A DNA stretch of 64,000 nt. It comes from CAZTDP01 sp964612565. GTDB lineage: Bacteria; Patescibacteriota; WWE3; UBA101185; UBA10185. The DNA is taken from positions 124,001-188,000 of the forward strand of contig CAZTDP010000001.1 in assembly GCA_964612565.1 (NCBI GenBank), given 5' to 3'. The translations under genes and the position numbers were made by a program. A model generated the notes under the pieces. That model was given only the letters and a program-made list of their open reading frames with translations. It searched no databases and was not told where the DNA came from. Below are positions 9,346-18,034 of this stretch, in pieces. Numbering within the stretch: position 1 is the first letter of the stretch; each line of letters opens with the position of its first letter.

Positions 9346-10740
9346 TCAGTCCACAAGGATGGCTTTTACATTAACAACATCTTGCTTCACTTTTCCGAAT
9401 TTCTGAACCTCTTCCTCTATCATCTTAACCCCGTACATTATTGTTGTGTGGTCGCGCCCGCCGAGAAAATCCCCGATAGACATGTACGGTATATCAGTCA
9501 TTTCTTTCATTAAGTACATTGCTACCTGCCTGGGTATCACAAGATCTTTTGTTCTCTTTTTACCTTTTATATCAGGAATCTTTACTGAGTAGTAAGTGCA
9601 CACGGCCTTTAAAATTTCATTTACATTTACATTTCTTCTTGCCGATTCTTTAAGAGATTGACCTAAAACTTTAGCGGCTGTTTCAATAGTTGCTTCTCCA
9701 CCTCCGGCCATAATTCTGGTTTTAACCTGAAGGTATGCTCCTTCTAACTCTCTTATGTTTGTGGTAACCCTTTCAGATATAAAATCTATTACGTCGTTTG
9801 GGATAGGGTCTCCGCCATTATCTCGTTTTGTTCTTAAAATAGCGGCTCTCATTTCTATATCAGGTGTTTGAATGTCGGCAATAATACCGCTGTTAAATCT
9901 TGAAGTAATTCTTTCGGCGATATTGTTAAAATCTTTTGGTGGTCGGTCTGATGTTATAACTATTTGTTTTTGAGCCATATAGAGAGCATTAAAAGTGTGA
10001 AAAAACTCCTCCTGCGTCGATTCTTTTCCTATAACAAATTGGATATCATCTATTAAAAGTACGTCTGCTTTTCGGAATTTATTTCGAAAGTCGTTGGTAG
10101 TAAACTTACCCTTCACTTTTCCTGATTGAATAGCAAGAATAAGCTCGTTTGTAAAATCTTCACCTGTTGTATAGATAACATTTGTTCCAGGCTTATTTTT
10201 AATAATTTCGTTTCCGATAGCCTGCATTAAATGTGTTTTTCCAAGTCCTACCCCCGAGTAAATAAATACAGGGTTGTATAACTCTCCGGGTCTTTGGGCT
10301 ACAGCGGTAGCAATAGCGTAGGCTAAATTATTATTTCTTCCCATAATGTAGTTTTCAAATGTGAATTTTGGTGACAAATTAGATTTTTTTTGTTTTTCGG
10401 TAATAACTTCACCGGGATCTTTTTGAGGTTTAAATAGCGGTCCTAACAGGTTATATTTTACGGTGTTATCTAGTTCGTTTGCTTTTTTAACAACAACCTT
10501 TAATGGTATTTTGCCGCCGAATATTTTAAAAGCAGCTTGTTCAATAACATCCGAATATCTTTTTTCGACATTGTTTTTGACAAAATCATCTTCGCACACT
10601 ATTTTTAAACAGCCGTTTTCTGCCTCGGCGGTTGTACGAGATACAAGGGATTTAAAGACCATCGGAGAAAGATTTAACTCGACCTCACCTAAGACGGCCT
10701 TCCAAAACTCTTTTGGTTTTTCTTCAAAGTTTACAGGCAT
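9346..10740 (-). CDS. dnaA: Chromosomal replication initiator DnaA
   Basis: AAA+ initiator that binds DnaA boxes and opens the origin. Domain I begins with EKPKEFWKAVLGEVE. The central AAA+ domain has Walker A GVGLGKTHLMQA, Walker B LLIDDIQF and sensor-type ERITSRFNSG. The C-terminal domain IV carries VIPRQVAMYLMKE and the signature GGRDHTTIMYG. I prefer the ATG at 10740; an in-frame TTG at 10788 would add 16 residues but has no clear ribosome-binding site and lies next to a DnaA box. Boxes at 10792-10800 and 10894-10902 suggest autoregulation. dnaN is not adjacent and recF is about 52 kb away, so the classic dnaA-dnaN-recF order is broken. Confidence 0.96.
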   Translation of the reverse strand: MPVNFEEKPKEFWKAVLGEVELNLSPMVFKSLVSRTTAEAENGCLKIVCEDDFVKNNVEKRYSDVIEQAAFKIFGGKIPLKVVVKKANELDNTVKYNLLGPLFKPQKDPGEVITEKQKKSNLSPKFTFENYIMGRNNNLAYAIATAVAQRPGELYNPVFIYSGVGLGKTHLMQAIGNEIIKNKPGTNVIYTTGEDFTNELILAIQSGKVKGKFTTNDFRNKFRKADVLLIDDIQFVIGKESTQEEFFHTFNALYMAQKQIVITSDRPPKDFNNIAERITSRFNSGIIADIQTPDIEMRAAILRTKRDNGGDPIPNDVIDFISERVTTNIRELEGAYLQVKTRIMAGGGEATIETAAKVLGQSLKESARRNVNVNEILKAVCTYYSVKIPDIKGKKRTKDLVIPRQVAMYLMKEMTDIPYMSIGDFLGGRDHTTIMYGVKMIEEEVQKFGKVKQDVVNVKAILVD

Positions 10741-10791
10741 ATTATCTAGGAAATACGCTTCTGGGGCAGAAGTGTTTAAAATATACAAAAG

Positions 10792-10902
10792 TTATCCACA
10801 ATGATAAAGCAACGGTAGTTGTTTTGTTGTACTTGCTTGTTTGGTTACAAGCCTTTTTATACCAAACATTATTACAAAGGTTAGTTGTTTGACTTATTCA
10901 CA
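10792..10902. promoter_or_regulatory. DnaA boxes upstream of dnaA
   Basis: TTATCCACA at 10792-10800 and TTATTCACA at 10894-10902, both plus-strand orientation, match the consensus TTATNCACA. They sit in the dnaA upstream region and probably serve in autoregulation and as the second half of a bipartite origin. Confidence 0.65.
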
Positions 10903-10906
10903 ATAT

Positions 10907-10935
10907 TTGCATAATTCCGATCCTTGTGGTATATT
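10907..10935 (+). promoter_or_regulatory. Promoter of the acylphosphatase-like gene
   Basis: TTGCAT (10907-10912), a 17-nt spacer and TATATT (10930-10935) give a transcript start near 10942, about 13 nt before the ATG at 10955. Confidence 0.55.
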
Positions 10936-10954
10936 GATCGGTTACCTAATAAAT

Positions 10955-11209
10955 ATGAAAGATAAAGAAATAAAAAAATTAAAGATTAGCATTTTAGGAA
11001 AATTCCAAAAACTTTGGACATCCTTTTTTCTTAAACAAAAGCTTAAAAGTCTTGGGTTAGATCTTCATGAAATGAATCACTACTCTTGGGATCACACCGA
11101 GATAGTTGTTTCGGGAGAAAAAGGCGAGCTTTGGAAATTCATAAAGTCTTCAAAAAGACCTTTGTTTTTTGTTCAGTTAGATAAGATTGTCTTTACCTTT
11201 GTCGATTAA
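10955..11209 (+). CDS. Acylphosphatase-like protein with substituted catalytic Arg
   Basis: Small protein of 84 residues resembling the acylphosphatase fold (ferredoxin-like, hydrolyses carboxyl phosphates). GKFQKLWTSFFLKQK at 15-29 aligns with the usual phosphate-binding loop GxVQGVxFRxF, and HTEIVVSGEKGELWKFI aligns with the VEI.AEG..EAL..F segment. In this alignment the catalytic Arg23 is Ser23, whereas the catalytic Asn41 is kept as Asn41. Activity is therefore doubtful; it may be a binding or regulatory derivative. The ATG at 10955 is favoured by the promoter immediately upstream. The 3' end overlaps the convergent HAD gene by 33 nt. Family assignment is by eye. Confidence 0.55.
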   Translation: MKDKEIKKLKISILGKFQKLWTSFFLKQKLKSLGLDLHEMNHYSWDHTEIVVSGEKGELWKFIKSSKRPLFFVQLDKIVFTFVD

Positions 11210-12130
11210 AATACCTTTTTTCTTTTGAAATTCTTCCAGCCCTTTTATTACTCTTTCAGTTTGTGGTGTTGCCAGCAGTACTTCCAGCCCTTCAAAATCA
11301 GCGTAAAAATTATAAATGTTTCCTTTATATCGATTCTGATCATAAATACCATTCCAAATGATTATTTGATCCATTCCGGCCTTTGCGGCTGCTTTTGATC
11401 CTGTCGGAGAGTCTTCAAACACCAATATTTCCTTAGCCTTGAGTTTAAGTATTCGCGCGCCTTTTAGATATATTTCAGGATTTGGTTTTTTTCTTTTTAT
11501 GTCTTCTCTGCAAATAATAAAATCAAATGTATTTCCTGCGCCAACTTTTGTAAGGATTGCCTCCACAACCTCTTTAGAGGTATTGGTTAATAATCCTATT
11601 ACCAACCCTCGCTCGTTTGCTAAAAAATCAACCAAGGGCCAAAAACCTGCCTTAAAATCCAAAATTTCCATCTGGTTGATCTTGCTTACAAATGTTTTGT
11701 TGGTTTCTTCTACCAAATCGTTTACTTTTTTTTCTTTTGGAATTTTTAAATCAAAAAATGCAATTAAGTCTTTCCATATATCTTCCATACCCCTTCCCGA
11801 CTCAAAGGCTTTTTCAGGTAAAACAAATCCCATATTGTTGGATTCAACTACTTGTTTTATTGCGCCTACCCACCAAAGATCGGTGTCTAGTAATGTCCCG
11901 TCAAGATCAAAAAACACAGCTTTCTTGTTTTTTAATATATCTTTAAATCGTATATTTCTTGGATCCAAGTCCTTTTTGATAGCGTATTTGTAGAGGTAGT
12001 AGGTAATCGAAATAGGGCCTCCTATAACGTTTAAGGGAAAGTAGTACCAGGGGTTTGATCCTGCCAGAAGTATATAAACAGCGTATCCGATTCCGATAGA
12101 AAAATATATGGAAACAACAATACTTAACAT
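11177..12130 (-). CDS. Membrane-anchored HAD-superfamily phosphatase (beta-phosphoglucomutase-like)
   Basis: HAD hydrolase of 317 residues. Motif I is FFDLDGTLLDT, motif II LLTNTS, the motif III Lys lies in KRKKPNPE, and motif IV is VFEDSPTGS, as in subfamily IA phosphatases and phosphoglucomutases. Unusually, about 60 residues precede motif I and contain two hydrophobic segments, so the catalytic domain is probably tethered to the cytoplasmic face of the membrane. Substrate unknown. I start at the ATG at 12130, not the TTG two codons upstream, because TAAAAT at 12142-12137 places the transcript start exactly there. Convergent overlap with the acylphosphatase-like gene. Confidence 0.8.
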   Translation of the reverse strand: MLSIVVSIYFSIGIGYAVYILLAGSNPWYYFPLNVIGGPISITYYLYKYAIKKDLDPRNIRFKDILKNKKAVFFDLDGTLLDTDLWWVGAIKQVVESNNMGFVLPEKAFESGRGMEDIWKDLIAFFDLKIPKEKKVNDLVEETNKTFVSKINQMEILDFKAGFWPLVDFLANERGLVIGLLTNTSKEVVEAILTKVGAGNTFDFIICREDIKRKKPNPEIYLKGARILKLKAKEILVFEDSPTGSKAAAKAGMDQIIIWNGIYDQNRYKGNIYNFYADFEGLEVLLATPQTERVIKGLEEFQKKKGILIDKGKDNLI

Positions 12131-12223
12131 AGCCAAATTTTAGCTGAGTACATCCGGAAGTCAAACGGCTTGCAGTTAGGTTCGTGATTAGCTTTGTATT
12201 TTTACCTATGTTACCCTTTATGT

Positions 12224-12451
12224 ATGGAAGAAAACCAATCAAATTTAAAATTTAAATGTCCTGGTTGTGGCGCTGTTTCACAAGACGAGGTTATGTTTTT
12301 GTGCAATACCTGCAAACAAGACGAATTAATCGAAAAAGATGGCGTTTTTATTTGCCCTTCTTGTTTAACACCGGGTGAAAATTTTGAGTGCACCAGATGC
12401 GGCTCAAAAGAAGTTAAACTTAAAGACAAGAGTCTTGAAAAAAACGCTTAA
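12224..12451 (+). CDS. Small zinc-ribbon protein
   Basis: Protein of 75 residues with three paired-cysteine knuckles: CPGC, then CNTC, CPSC and CTRC, spaced like two consecutive zinc ribbons. No enzyme domain is visible, so a nucleic-acid or protein-binding adaptor role is likely but unproven. The ATG at 12224 is chosen because a TATGTT box at 12207-12212 predicts a 5-nt leader. The last 32 nt overlap the convergent ruvX gene. I do not recognise a named family beyond zinc ribbon. Confidence 0.65.
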   Translation: MEENQSNLKFKCPGCGAVSQDEVMFLCNTCKQDELIEKDGVFICPSCLTPGENFECTRCGSKEVKLKDKSLEKNA

Positions 12452-12860
12452 GTATAAGGGCAGCCGCAACGTCATCCGAACTAAGCCTTCTTTTTTTAGA
12501 CGTTCCTTGTCCTATTAAAGAATCAAGCGCTTCGTTTGAAGTGTTGTTTTCATCACAAAAAATAACAGGTTTTTTTGACATTATCTTCAGCAGTTTTGCA
12601 AAGTGCCTGACTCTTAGTGACTGCGCTGTTTCTTTTCCATCTGTTGTAAGAGGAAGTCCTAGCACAAACGCGTACGCCTGCGATTCTATGGCGGTTTTTG
12701 TAAGTTCTTGAATGGCGCGATCCTGGTTAGTGCCCCCCACAATTTTCATTGGTTGAGCAAAAGAATTTTTACCGATGGCAACGCCGATGTTTGTACCTCC
12801 GTGATCGATACCTAGATACACAGTGTTTTTTTTAAACTTTGAGATTTCTTTTTTAGTCAT
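12420..12860 (-). CDS. ruvX: Putative pre-16S rRNA nuclease / Holliday junction resolvase YqgF
   Basis: RNase H-fold YqgF family, 146 residues, the usual length. The first acidic site is in VYLGIDHGGTNIGVAIG, followed by FVLGLPLTTDGKE and the FCDENNTSNEA segment bearing the later acidic residues. The E. coli member processes the 16S rRNA 5' end; a resolvase role has also been proposed for the family. The start overlaps the end of the upstream baseplate-J-like gene by 8 nt, so it is probably co-transcribed with pilM. Confidence 0.85.
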   Translation of the reverse strand: MTKKEISKFKKNTVYLGIDHGGTNIGVAIGKNSFAQPMKIVGGTNQDRAIQELTKTAIESQAYAFVLGLPLTTDGKETAQSLRVRHFAKLLKIMSKKPVIFCDENNTSNEALDSLIGQGTSKKRRLSSDDVAAALILKRFFQDSCL

Positions 12861-14370
12861 TTGATATTTCGATTGAGATTCTGTTAAGATCCTTGGGAAC
12901 TTTTTTAAACAACGGTATCGCCGGATTTATTGTAAGCGAGTAGTTGTTGACGTTCTTTATTGCTCCTAAAACACCTTGCGCGTCAGTCATAGATTTGCCT
13001 GCCATTTGTTTTTTGACTTCGGCAATGTCGATCTTTGGAACTATGTATGTTTTTAATGTAACCTGCAAGTCTGCTTGATCAGCCGAAAGAACACTTGTAC
13101 TTGAATTTCCAAGCACCGAAACACTTACACTCCTGTTTTTTTCTGATAATTCAAACCCTTCAGGTATAAAGCTTTGAACCTTTTTGTCCAACAAGCTGTT
13201 TAGTTCGGAGTTTAAGTAGATTAGCCCTTTAGCATCTGCGTTGGTGGCCAGGGTAAGCGTTTCAGCTTCATCGCCGACAGCGGCTCCGTAAGTTTCTTTT
13301 GTTACCGAGCTTAAAGTGGAACCTTCTATCAAAGTTTGTGTTTTAGCCACTTTTGTTTTTAAGTCTGCTGTTGCTTTGTCCAAAACAGTTTGCTGTATTT
13401 TCTTTTGAAGTGTGGTTTTATCCGCTTCAGCAACTGTTTTTACAGTTTTACTTTCTCCTCCCGATACTTTACCTTTGGTTTTTGCTGCCATCTCCGATGA
13501 TTTGTAGTCGTCTATACTTAAGGTTTTTCCGTCATCTATGTTGTATTTATCTCCAATATCTACTGCTTCTATTTTCGCATTTTTTGAGCTGGGTTCGCAC
13601 GGATCGGCAGGATCTAAGGCTTCAACGCATTTAGATATTGTAACGTCGTCTTTAGTAACATACGCATATTCCTTATCGTCGTTTTCGTAAGTTAATTTAT
13701 GACCTTTTTTAAGTCTCACTTCCTCATCTGTTTTATTGTAAATTACGGCCTCCCCACTGGCCTTTTTACCTACCTGTTTTTCTCCTGTTGTAGCAATGGA
13801 GTCTGAAACCTCAACTGAGGTGGTTAACGTTTGGGCTTTTAATGTGTCTGTGTCTGCATTTGTGTTTGCGCCTGTCTTAGCTTTTATGGTTATACTTCTG
13901 GTTAAAGGTTGGGAATTTACAATTATTTTTGCTTCCGCTTTTGGAAGTGTAGAGGCTTTCCAAAGCCCAAGACCTAAAATAATTAAAACAACCAAAGGAA
14001 TTAAAAACTTTCCCTTGCCTGCCGAAAAATTAAAAGCCGGAAACTTAAATGATTTTCTAAATCTCGGAGGTTCGTTTTTATAGTTTGACTCAGCCGCAGT
14101 TTGTTGAGAGTTTGGTTGAAACCCAAAACTTTGGGTGCCCGGCTCTTCCATTGCGCTGATTAAATTTATTCCTACTTCATCGGACGTTGCAAAATGAACG
14201 GTTTTTTGCTGTCGGTCGGCGTATTCCTTTATAAGTTTTAAGTTTATTATGTTGTCAAAAAGAACCGAACCGTCCGGTACGTGGAGCTCCAAACCCTCAT
14301 CGTTTATATTTTTAATTTTGTTAATAACGCTTACAGCGTCATCGTGCATTTCAATATCAAGCCTTGTCAT
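12853..14370 (-). CDS. Single-pass membrane protein, baseplate-J-like, of the PilM locus
   Basis: About 505 residues. A cytoplasmic N-terminal domain of ~90 residues precedes a Lys/Phe-rich linker, one transmembrane segment near residues 122-137 (FLIPLVVLIILGLGLW), and a long extracytoplasmic region rich in Thr, Ala and Lys. Proteins of this layout beside pilM in Patescibacteria are commonly labelled baseplate J/gp47-like; that label is from memory and structural, not functional. I start at the ATG at 14370, because GGAG lies 9 nt upstream; an in-frame ATG at 14397 is possible. Its start overlaps the pilM stop, implying translational coupling. Likely part of a pilus or envelope machine. Confidence 0.6.
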   Translation of the reverse strand: MTRLDIEMHDDAVSVINKIKNINDEGLELHVPDGSVLFDNIINLKLIKEYADRQQKTVHFATSDEVGINLISAMEEPGTQSFGFQPNSQQTAAESNYKNEPPRFRKSFKFPAFNFSAGKGKFLIPLVVLIILGLGLWKASTLPKAEAKIIVNSQPLTRSITIKAKTGANTNADTDTLKAQTLTTSVEVSDSIATTGEKQVGKKASGEAVIYNKTDEEVRLKKGHKLTYENDDKEYAYVTKDDVTISKCVEALDPADPCEPSSKNAKIEAVDIGDKYNIDDGKTLSIDDYKSSEMAAKTKGKVSGGESKTVKTVAEADKTTLQKKIQQTVLDKATADLKTKVAKTQTLIEGSTLSSVTKETYGAAVGDEAETLTLATNADAKGLIYLNSELNSLLDKKVQSFIPEGFELSEKNRSVSVSVLGNSSTSVLSADQADLQVTLKTYIVPKIDIAEVKKQMAGKSMTDAQGVLGAIKNVNNYSLTINPAIPLFKKVPKDLNRISIEISND

Positions 14371-15574
14371 TTTGTGAATCTCCAAAAATTTCTTCAAAAA
14401 TTATAGAAAGCATTAAATTGTTTATCCACTCTTTGCCCTTAAGCATTCCTGTCGAGTCTGAGACCGGCAGTTTTTCTGATTCTATTAATGAAACGGTTGG
14501 CGGTTCTTTAAAGGCAATATTCTTGGCCCATATTTCGGAGGTTAGTCCCTCCACAATTTCAGGAATGTAGGAGCCTGCGCCGAGCACAAACAATTTAGAC
14601 GCAAATGTTTTAACCCCCGCAAATTCATTAAACGCAATTTCCATACCTAAAAGCCAGATGCGGGCGGTTTCTTTAACACAATCTCCAATTAATACCATTT
14701 CGGACTCCGAAATGGTTTTTGATAAATAAGATTTAAAAAGCTTTTCAGCCTCGCTCATTGTTACTCCCATCCTATCGCTTATTGAAATCACAAAGTGTTT
14801 ATACCCGACCGATACTGTTTTAGTGGCAACGATTCCGTTTCCAAATACTATCGCTATATTTGATGCGTCTTCGGCTACATCGATTATTATGTAATCGCTG
14901 AATTCCGGCGAGGTTCTTCGCATCCATTGGACGGTTGAATACATTTCAGATCCCACTGCTAGCAGGTTTAAGCCTAGTTTTTTACACAGTCCCTGAACTG
15001 TTTTTACATGAAATTCCGGTGCAAAAGCATGGTAGATCGCGGCTTCCACCATCTGACCTTGTTTGTTTTCAAGATCCTTTTCATAAACTCCGTCTATTTT
15101 TAAATAAACGTCGGAGGTGGTAATGGTTTCGAGGTTTTCGTCCGGGTTGCCGGTTATATTTAAATATTCGTTTTCGGCTTCGATGTATGCGGCGTCGCTA
15201 ACTCTCTTATAAAGTTCCAAAACCTCATTTCTACTTAAAGGTTCGGAAGTTTTCCTTTTGTATCTCATTGTAGTAGTTAATCCGAGGCACGTTGCGTTGT
15301 TGGTCCCAAATATAACGCTATCTACTCTATCTTCGATATTTTCCGTGGCTTTAATAAGAGCTTCGTTTGCGGCCTTTTCCACATCTTCCTGATCAATAAT
15401 TATTCCGTTTCTTACACTTTCTTCCTCAAGAACATACGAACCAAAACCAATAATTTTTAAGTTACGTCCGTCCGCAAAGAAAACTGTGCATTTAACGTCC
15501 TTGGAATTAAAGGTTAAAGTGATGAATTTGTTTGGTACCTTAGGATTTTTTTGAAAGAACGGCAGTGATATCAT
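14357..15574 (-). CDS. pilM: PilM-like actin-fold ATPase of type IV pilus assembly
   Basis: 405 residues with the FtsA/PilM actin-like organisation: phosphate-1-like N-terminal strands (KFITLTFNSKDVKCTVFF), a PilM/SHS2-type central insert, YIIIDVAEDASNIAIVFGNG as the second nucleotide-binding strand pair, and KLFVLGAGSYIPEIVEGL as the adenosine motif. PilM forms a cytoplasmic ring that binds the N-terminal tail of PilN. PilN and PilO homologues are encoded separately at 26.6-27.8 kb. A TATAAT box ends 7 nt before the ATG at 15574. The downstream partner is the baseplate-J-like protein. Confidence 0.75.
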   Translation of the reverse strand: MISLPFFQKNPKVPNKFITLTFNSKDVKCTVFFADGRNLKIIGFGSYVLEEESVRNGIIIDQEDVEKAANEALIKATENIEDRVDSVIFGTNNATCLGLTTTMRYKRKTSEPLSRNEVLELYKRVSDAAYIEAENEYLNITGNPDENLETITTSDVYLKIDGVYEKDLENKQGQMVEAAIYHAFAPEFHVKTVQGLCKKLGLNLLAVGSEMYSTVQWMRRTSPEFSDYIIIDVAEDASNIAIVFGNGIVATKTVSVGYKHFVISISDRMGVTMSEAEKLFKSYLSKTISESEMVLIGDCVKETARIWLLGMEIAFNEFAGVKTFASKLFVLGAGSYIPEIVEGLTSEIWAKNIAFKEPPTVSLIESEKLPVSDSTGMLKGKEWINNLMLSIIFEEIFGDSQNDKA

Positions 15575-15598
15575 TCTTTTGATTATACAACAACGGTT

Positions 15599-18034
15599 TT
15601 AAAATGGAATTTTGCCTAAAGGCGGAGCCAACCTTTGAGGAATGCTGTCTTCTTGAGGATCTTCAGACGTTATTCCCATTCTTAAATTAATTTCCTCTTC
15701 TATTTGTTGTGTGGGTACTCCATATTTATTTCTACATGCCTCTTTTATTTTTGCGGCTATTTCCTCGTTTTTTTGTGTTTTTGTTATTGCATCCCAATCC
15801 ACCTGCATTGAAAACGGAGGTGTTGGCTGGCCGTTAACCAACAAACGCACATACGCGTTTCCTATTGGAAGGTTTATTAAATCGCTTTTTGTAAACCTCG
15901 GGGCATACTGGGGCTCTAAAAGTTCAGAATCTTCGGACCCGACCCTAAAAGTGCACATTGTTCCAACATTGCCAAAAATGGCGTCCTTAATTTCTTGGTC
16001 AAGCTGGGCAATAAATTGGTGCGCAACAACAAGGTTAAGTTTGTATTTTCGTGCTTCAGAAAGAATTGTTGCAAAATCAGGTGTCGCAAAATTTTGGAAC
16101 TCATCAACGTATAAATAAAAATCCGGAAAGCTGATCCCTTGAGTTAAAAGAGAATGTCTTCTCAAAGCTGCCGATAAAATTCTTGGAACCAAAATTAAGC
16201 CTATAAAGTTTGAGTTTTCTTCGCCGATTTTGCCTTTTGCCAAATTTATCAAAAGTATCTTTTTTTGAGCCATGACCTCCTCAAAATTAAAGGCTGATTT
16301 CTTTTGTCCTAAAATCAAACGCATTGTTCTGTCGGTGATAAATCGGTCAAATTTTGAAACAAAATACCCCATATTTTCTCCGCGTTTATTAACAGGTGTA
16401 TTTGCAACTTCGTCAGTCCAATATCTCTTAACAAGGGGGTCTTGAATCTTATCCATGTATTTTTTAATGTAGTTTTGGTCTATTAAAAGTCTCAAAACGT
16501 CCACCATCGTACTTTCCGGATCTGACATTGCGGTAAGCATGACGTTTCGTATTGCTCTTTCAAGTATCGGTCCCATTATTCCTTGGTGGTTAGGGTCGTA
16601 TAGTTTGTACAGTAAAGCGATAAACGAATTGATAATTAAATGTTTCTCCTCCTCGGAGTGTGCTTCCAGCAAATTTATGCCCATAGGCCTTTCGGTTTCT
16701 GTGGCATCAAACAAAATTACATCATTCATTCTTTCAGGCGGGATTTTTTTAAGCAGCTCTTCTACATCTGTTCCGTGCGGATCTACAATAGCTAAACCCT
16801 CGCCGTTTTTAATGTCTTGCAATGCGAGAGACATCATAAACTGCGATTTTCCTGTTCCTGTTTGACCTACAATATAAAAATGACGTGCGCGGTCTTCCTG
16901 ATTCATAAAAATAGGTTTTGAAACACCCCTAAACACACTGTTTCCTAAGTAAAGTCCTTTTTCTGGAGTGTTTGTTGGCGCAGAAGATCTTCGTGCACCA
17001 AGCCAAACAATATTTGGTGTTTCAACGTTTTTATTAGGAAAATGAAAGATCGTTGCCAGCTCTGAAATGTTTAAGACTGAAGTATTTGAATAAAGCTGTA
17101 CGCCAACAACTGGCAGGCTGATGTCTTTAACATGAATTCGTCTGTATATAAAATCGTTTATTAGCCTTGTTGTAGATATAAACTTTCGTTTAACAAGTCT
17201 GTTGTAGTTAATATCAGTAAATTGCTCAAATGCTGTCTGCATGTTTTGAATGTAGGATTGCGCTGTGAAACCATCTTTAGCAATGGCCACAATTCTAATT
17301 TTGGTATAAAAGCCCGGATGAGCTATCTTTTTTTCAATTCCCTCCAGAAATGTCGTATCAATATTGGTCTTCTTTTCCGGATTTGATGCTCTATCCCTTA
17401 TGCTTGAACAAAAACGACGGCCGGCTAAGCGCCAGTTATCCCCTGCTGGTTGAATAACATACTGTACCGCAAGAACATCGCTTTCGCCTAGTTTACTCAT
17501 AGCCGAAGTTATTGAACTTAGTGTGTCATTTTTCATGTCCTCGTAGTTTTTTATAGGATAGTACGTCGGGCCTTTTAATCTAAGCTCTGCAACTTTTGTA
17601 AAAGCACCCCTGTCCCACACTTCGTGAGGATTTATAATGTCTATTTCTGCAGTCGGATACGCCGCATTTATTTGTTTTTCTACAATTGCTGCAATTTCGT
17701 CGGGCGCTGACACATAAAACGAAATACCCTCTGCTTTTGAGACAATTTCAAACGAAATCCTGTATGGTTCTGTAAACAACCTTTGAAAAAATCCTTTCTG
17801 AATACCCATTAGATTTGAGAACATGTGCTCAGCGGCTTTTATCTCTATTTCATTGTCGGCCGGAAGTTTAATTTGGAGAAATGTAAGCTTGTATTGGGTT
17901 TTCTTTTCGCTTTGACGCCTCTTAAAAGCCACAACAGCAGAGAAAATTACAAACAGTACTCCGACAACGATTGCCAGCGCTGTGATTACTGAAAAAGTTT
18001 GTTGAATTGATGAATCAAGATTTTGGATTTGCAT
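15599..18034 (-). CDS. Membrane-bound TraG/VirB4-like type IV secretion ATPase
   Basis: 811 residues. One N-terminal transmembrane segment (about residues 15-32) is followed by a ~350-residue domain, then a P-loop ATPase: Walker A in YIVGQTGTGKSQFMM, IVDPHGTDVEELL (HerA/TraG-type), and Walker B with LYVDEFQNFATPDFATILSEARK, followed by a TraM-binding-like C-terminal portion. The organisation matches DUF87/TraG-TraD conjugation-coupling ATPases. No relaxase, integrase or other T4SS component is nearby. The enzyme may instead drive a DNA or protein translocation step shared with the pilus; this is inference. The start overlaps the upstream Pro/Glu-rich gene by 20 nt. Confidence 0.78.
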   Translation of the reverse strand: MQIQNLDSSIQQTFSVITALAIVVGVLFVIFSAVVAFKRRQSEKKTQYKLTFLQIKLPADNEIEIKAAEHMFSNLMGIQKGFFQRLFTEPYRISFEIVSKAEGISFYVSAPDEIAAIVEKQINAAYPTAEIDIINPHEVWDRGAFTKVAELRLKGPTYYPIKNYEDMKNDTLSSITSAMSKLGESDVLAVQYVIQPAGDNWRLAGRRFCSSIRDRASNPEKKTNIDTTFLEGIEKKIAHPGFYTKIRIVAIAKDGFTAQSYIQNMQTAFEQFTDINYNRLVKRKFISTTRLINDFIYRRIHVKDISLPVVGVQLYSNTSVLNISELATIFHFPNKNVETPNIVWLGARRSSAPTNTPEKGLYLGNSVFRGVSKPIFMNQEDRARHFYIVGQTGTGKSQFMMSLALQDIKNGEGLAIVDPHGTDVEELLKKIPPERMNDVILFDATETERPMGINLLEAHSEEEKHLIINSFIALLYKLYDPNHQGIMGPILERAIRNVMLTAMSDPESTMVDVLRLLIDQNYIKKYMDKIQDPLVKRYWTDEVANTPVNKRGENMGYFVSKFDRFITDRTMRLILGQKKSAFNFEEVMAQKKILLINLAKGKIGEENSNFIGLILVPRILSAALRRHSLLTQGISFPDFYLYVDEFQNFATPDFATILSEARKYKLNLVVAHQFIAQLDQEIKDAIFGNVGTMCTFRVGSEDSELLEPQYAPRFTKSDLINLPIGNAYVRLLVNGQPTPPFSMQVDWDAITKTQKNEEIAAKIKEACRNKYGVPTQQIEEEINLRMGITSEDPQEDSIPQRLAPPLGKIPF

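Noticed and set aside
10740..10788. Extended DnaA N-terminus from a TTG at 10788
   Set aside because: The extra 16 residues do not look like DnaA domain I, and the TTG sits next to a DnaA box at 10792-10800, with a -10-like TATATT (10785-10780) inside the extension.
11943..12242. Minus-strand 99-codon frame
   Set aside because: It overlaps the start of the HAD gene in another frame; composition is Cys/Tyr/Lys noise and it lacks a start signal.
12853..18034. Prophage or integrative conjugative element (baseplate-J-like plus TraG/VirB4-like genes)
   Set aside because: No integrase, relaxase, terminase, capsid, attachment repeats or tRNA target nearby; PilM neighbours and core-like composition fit a chromosomal envelope locus.
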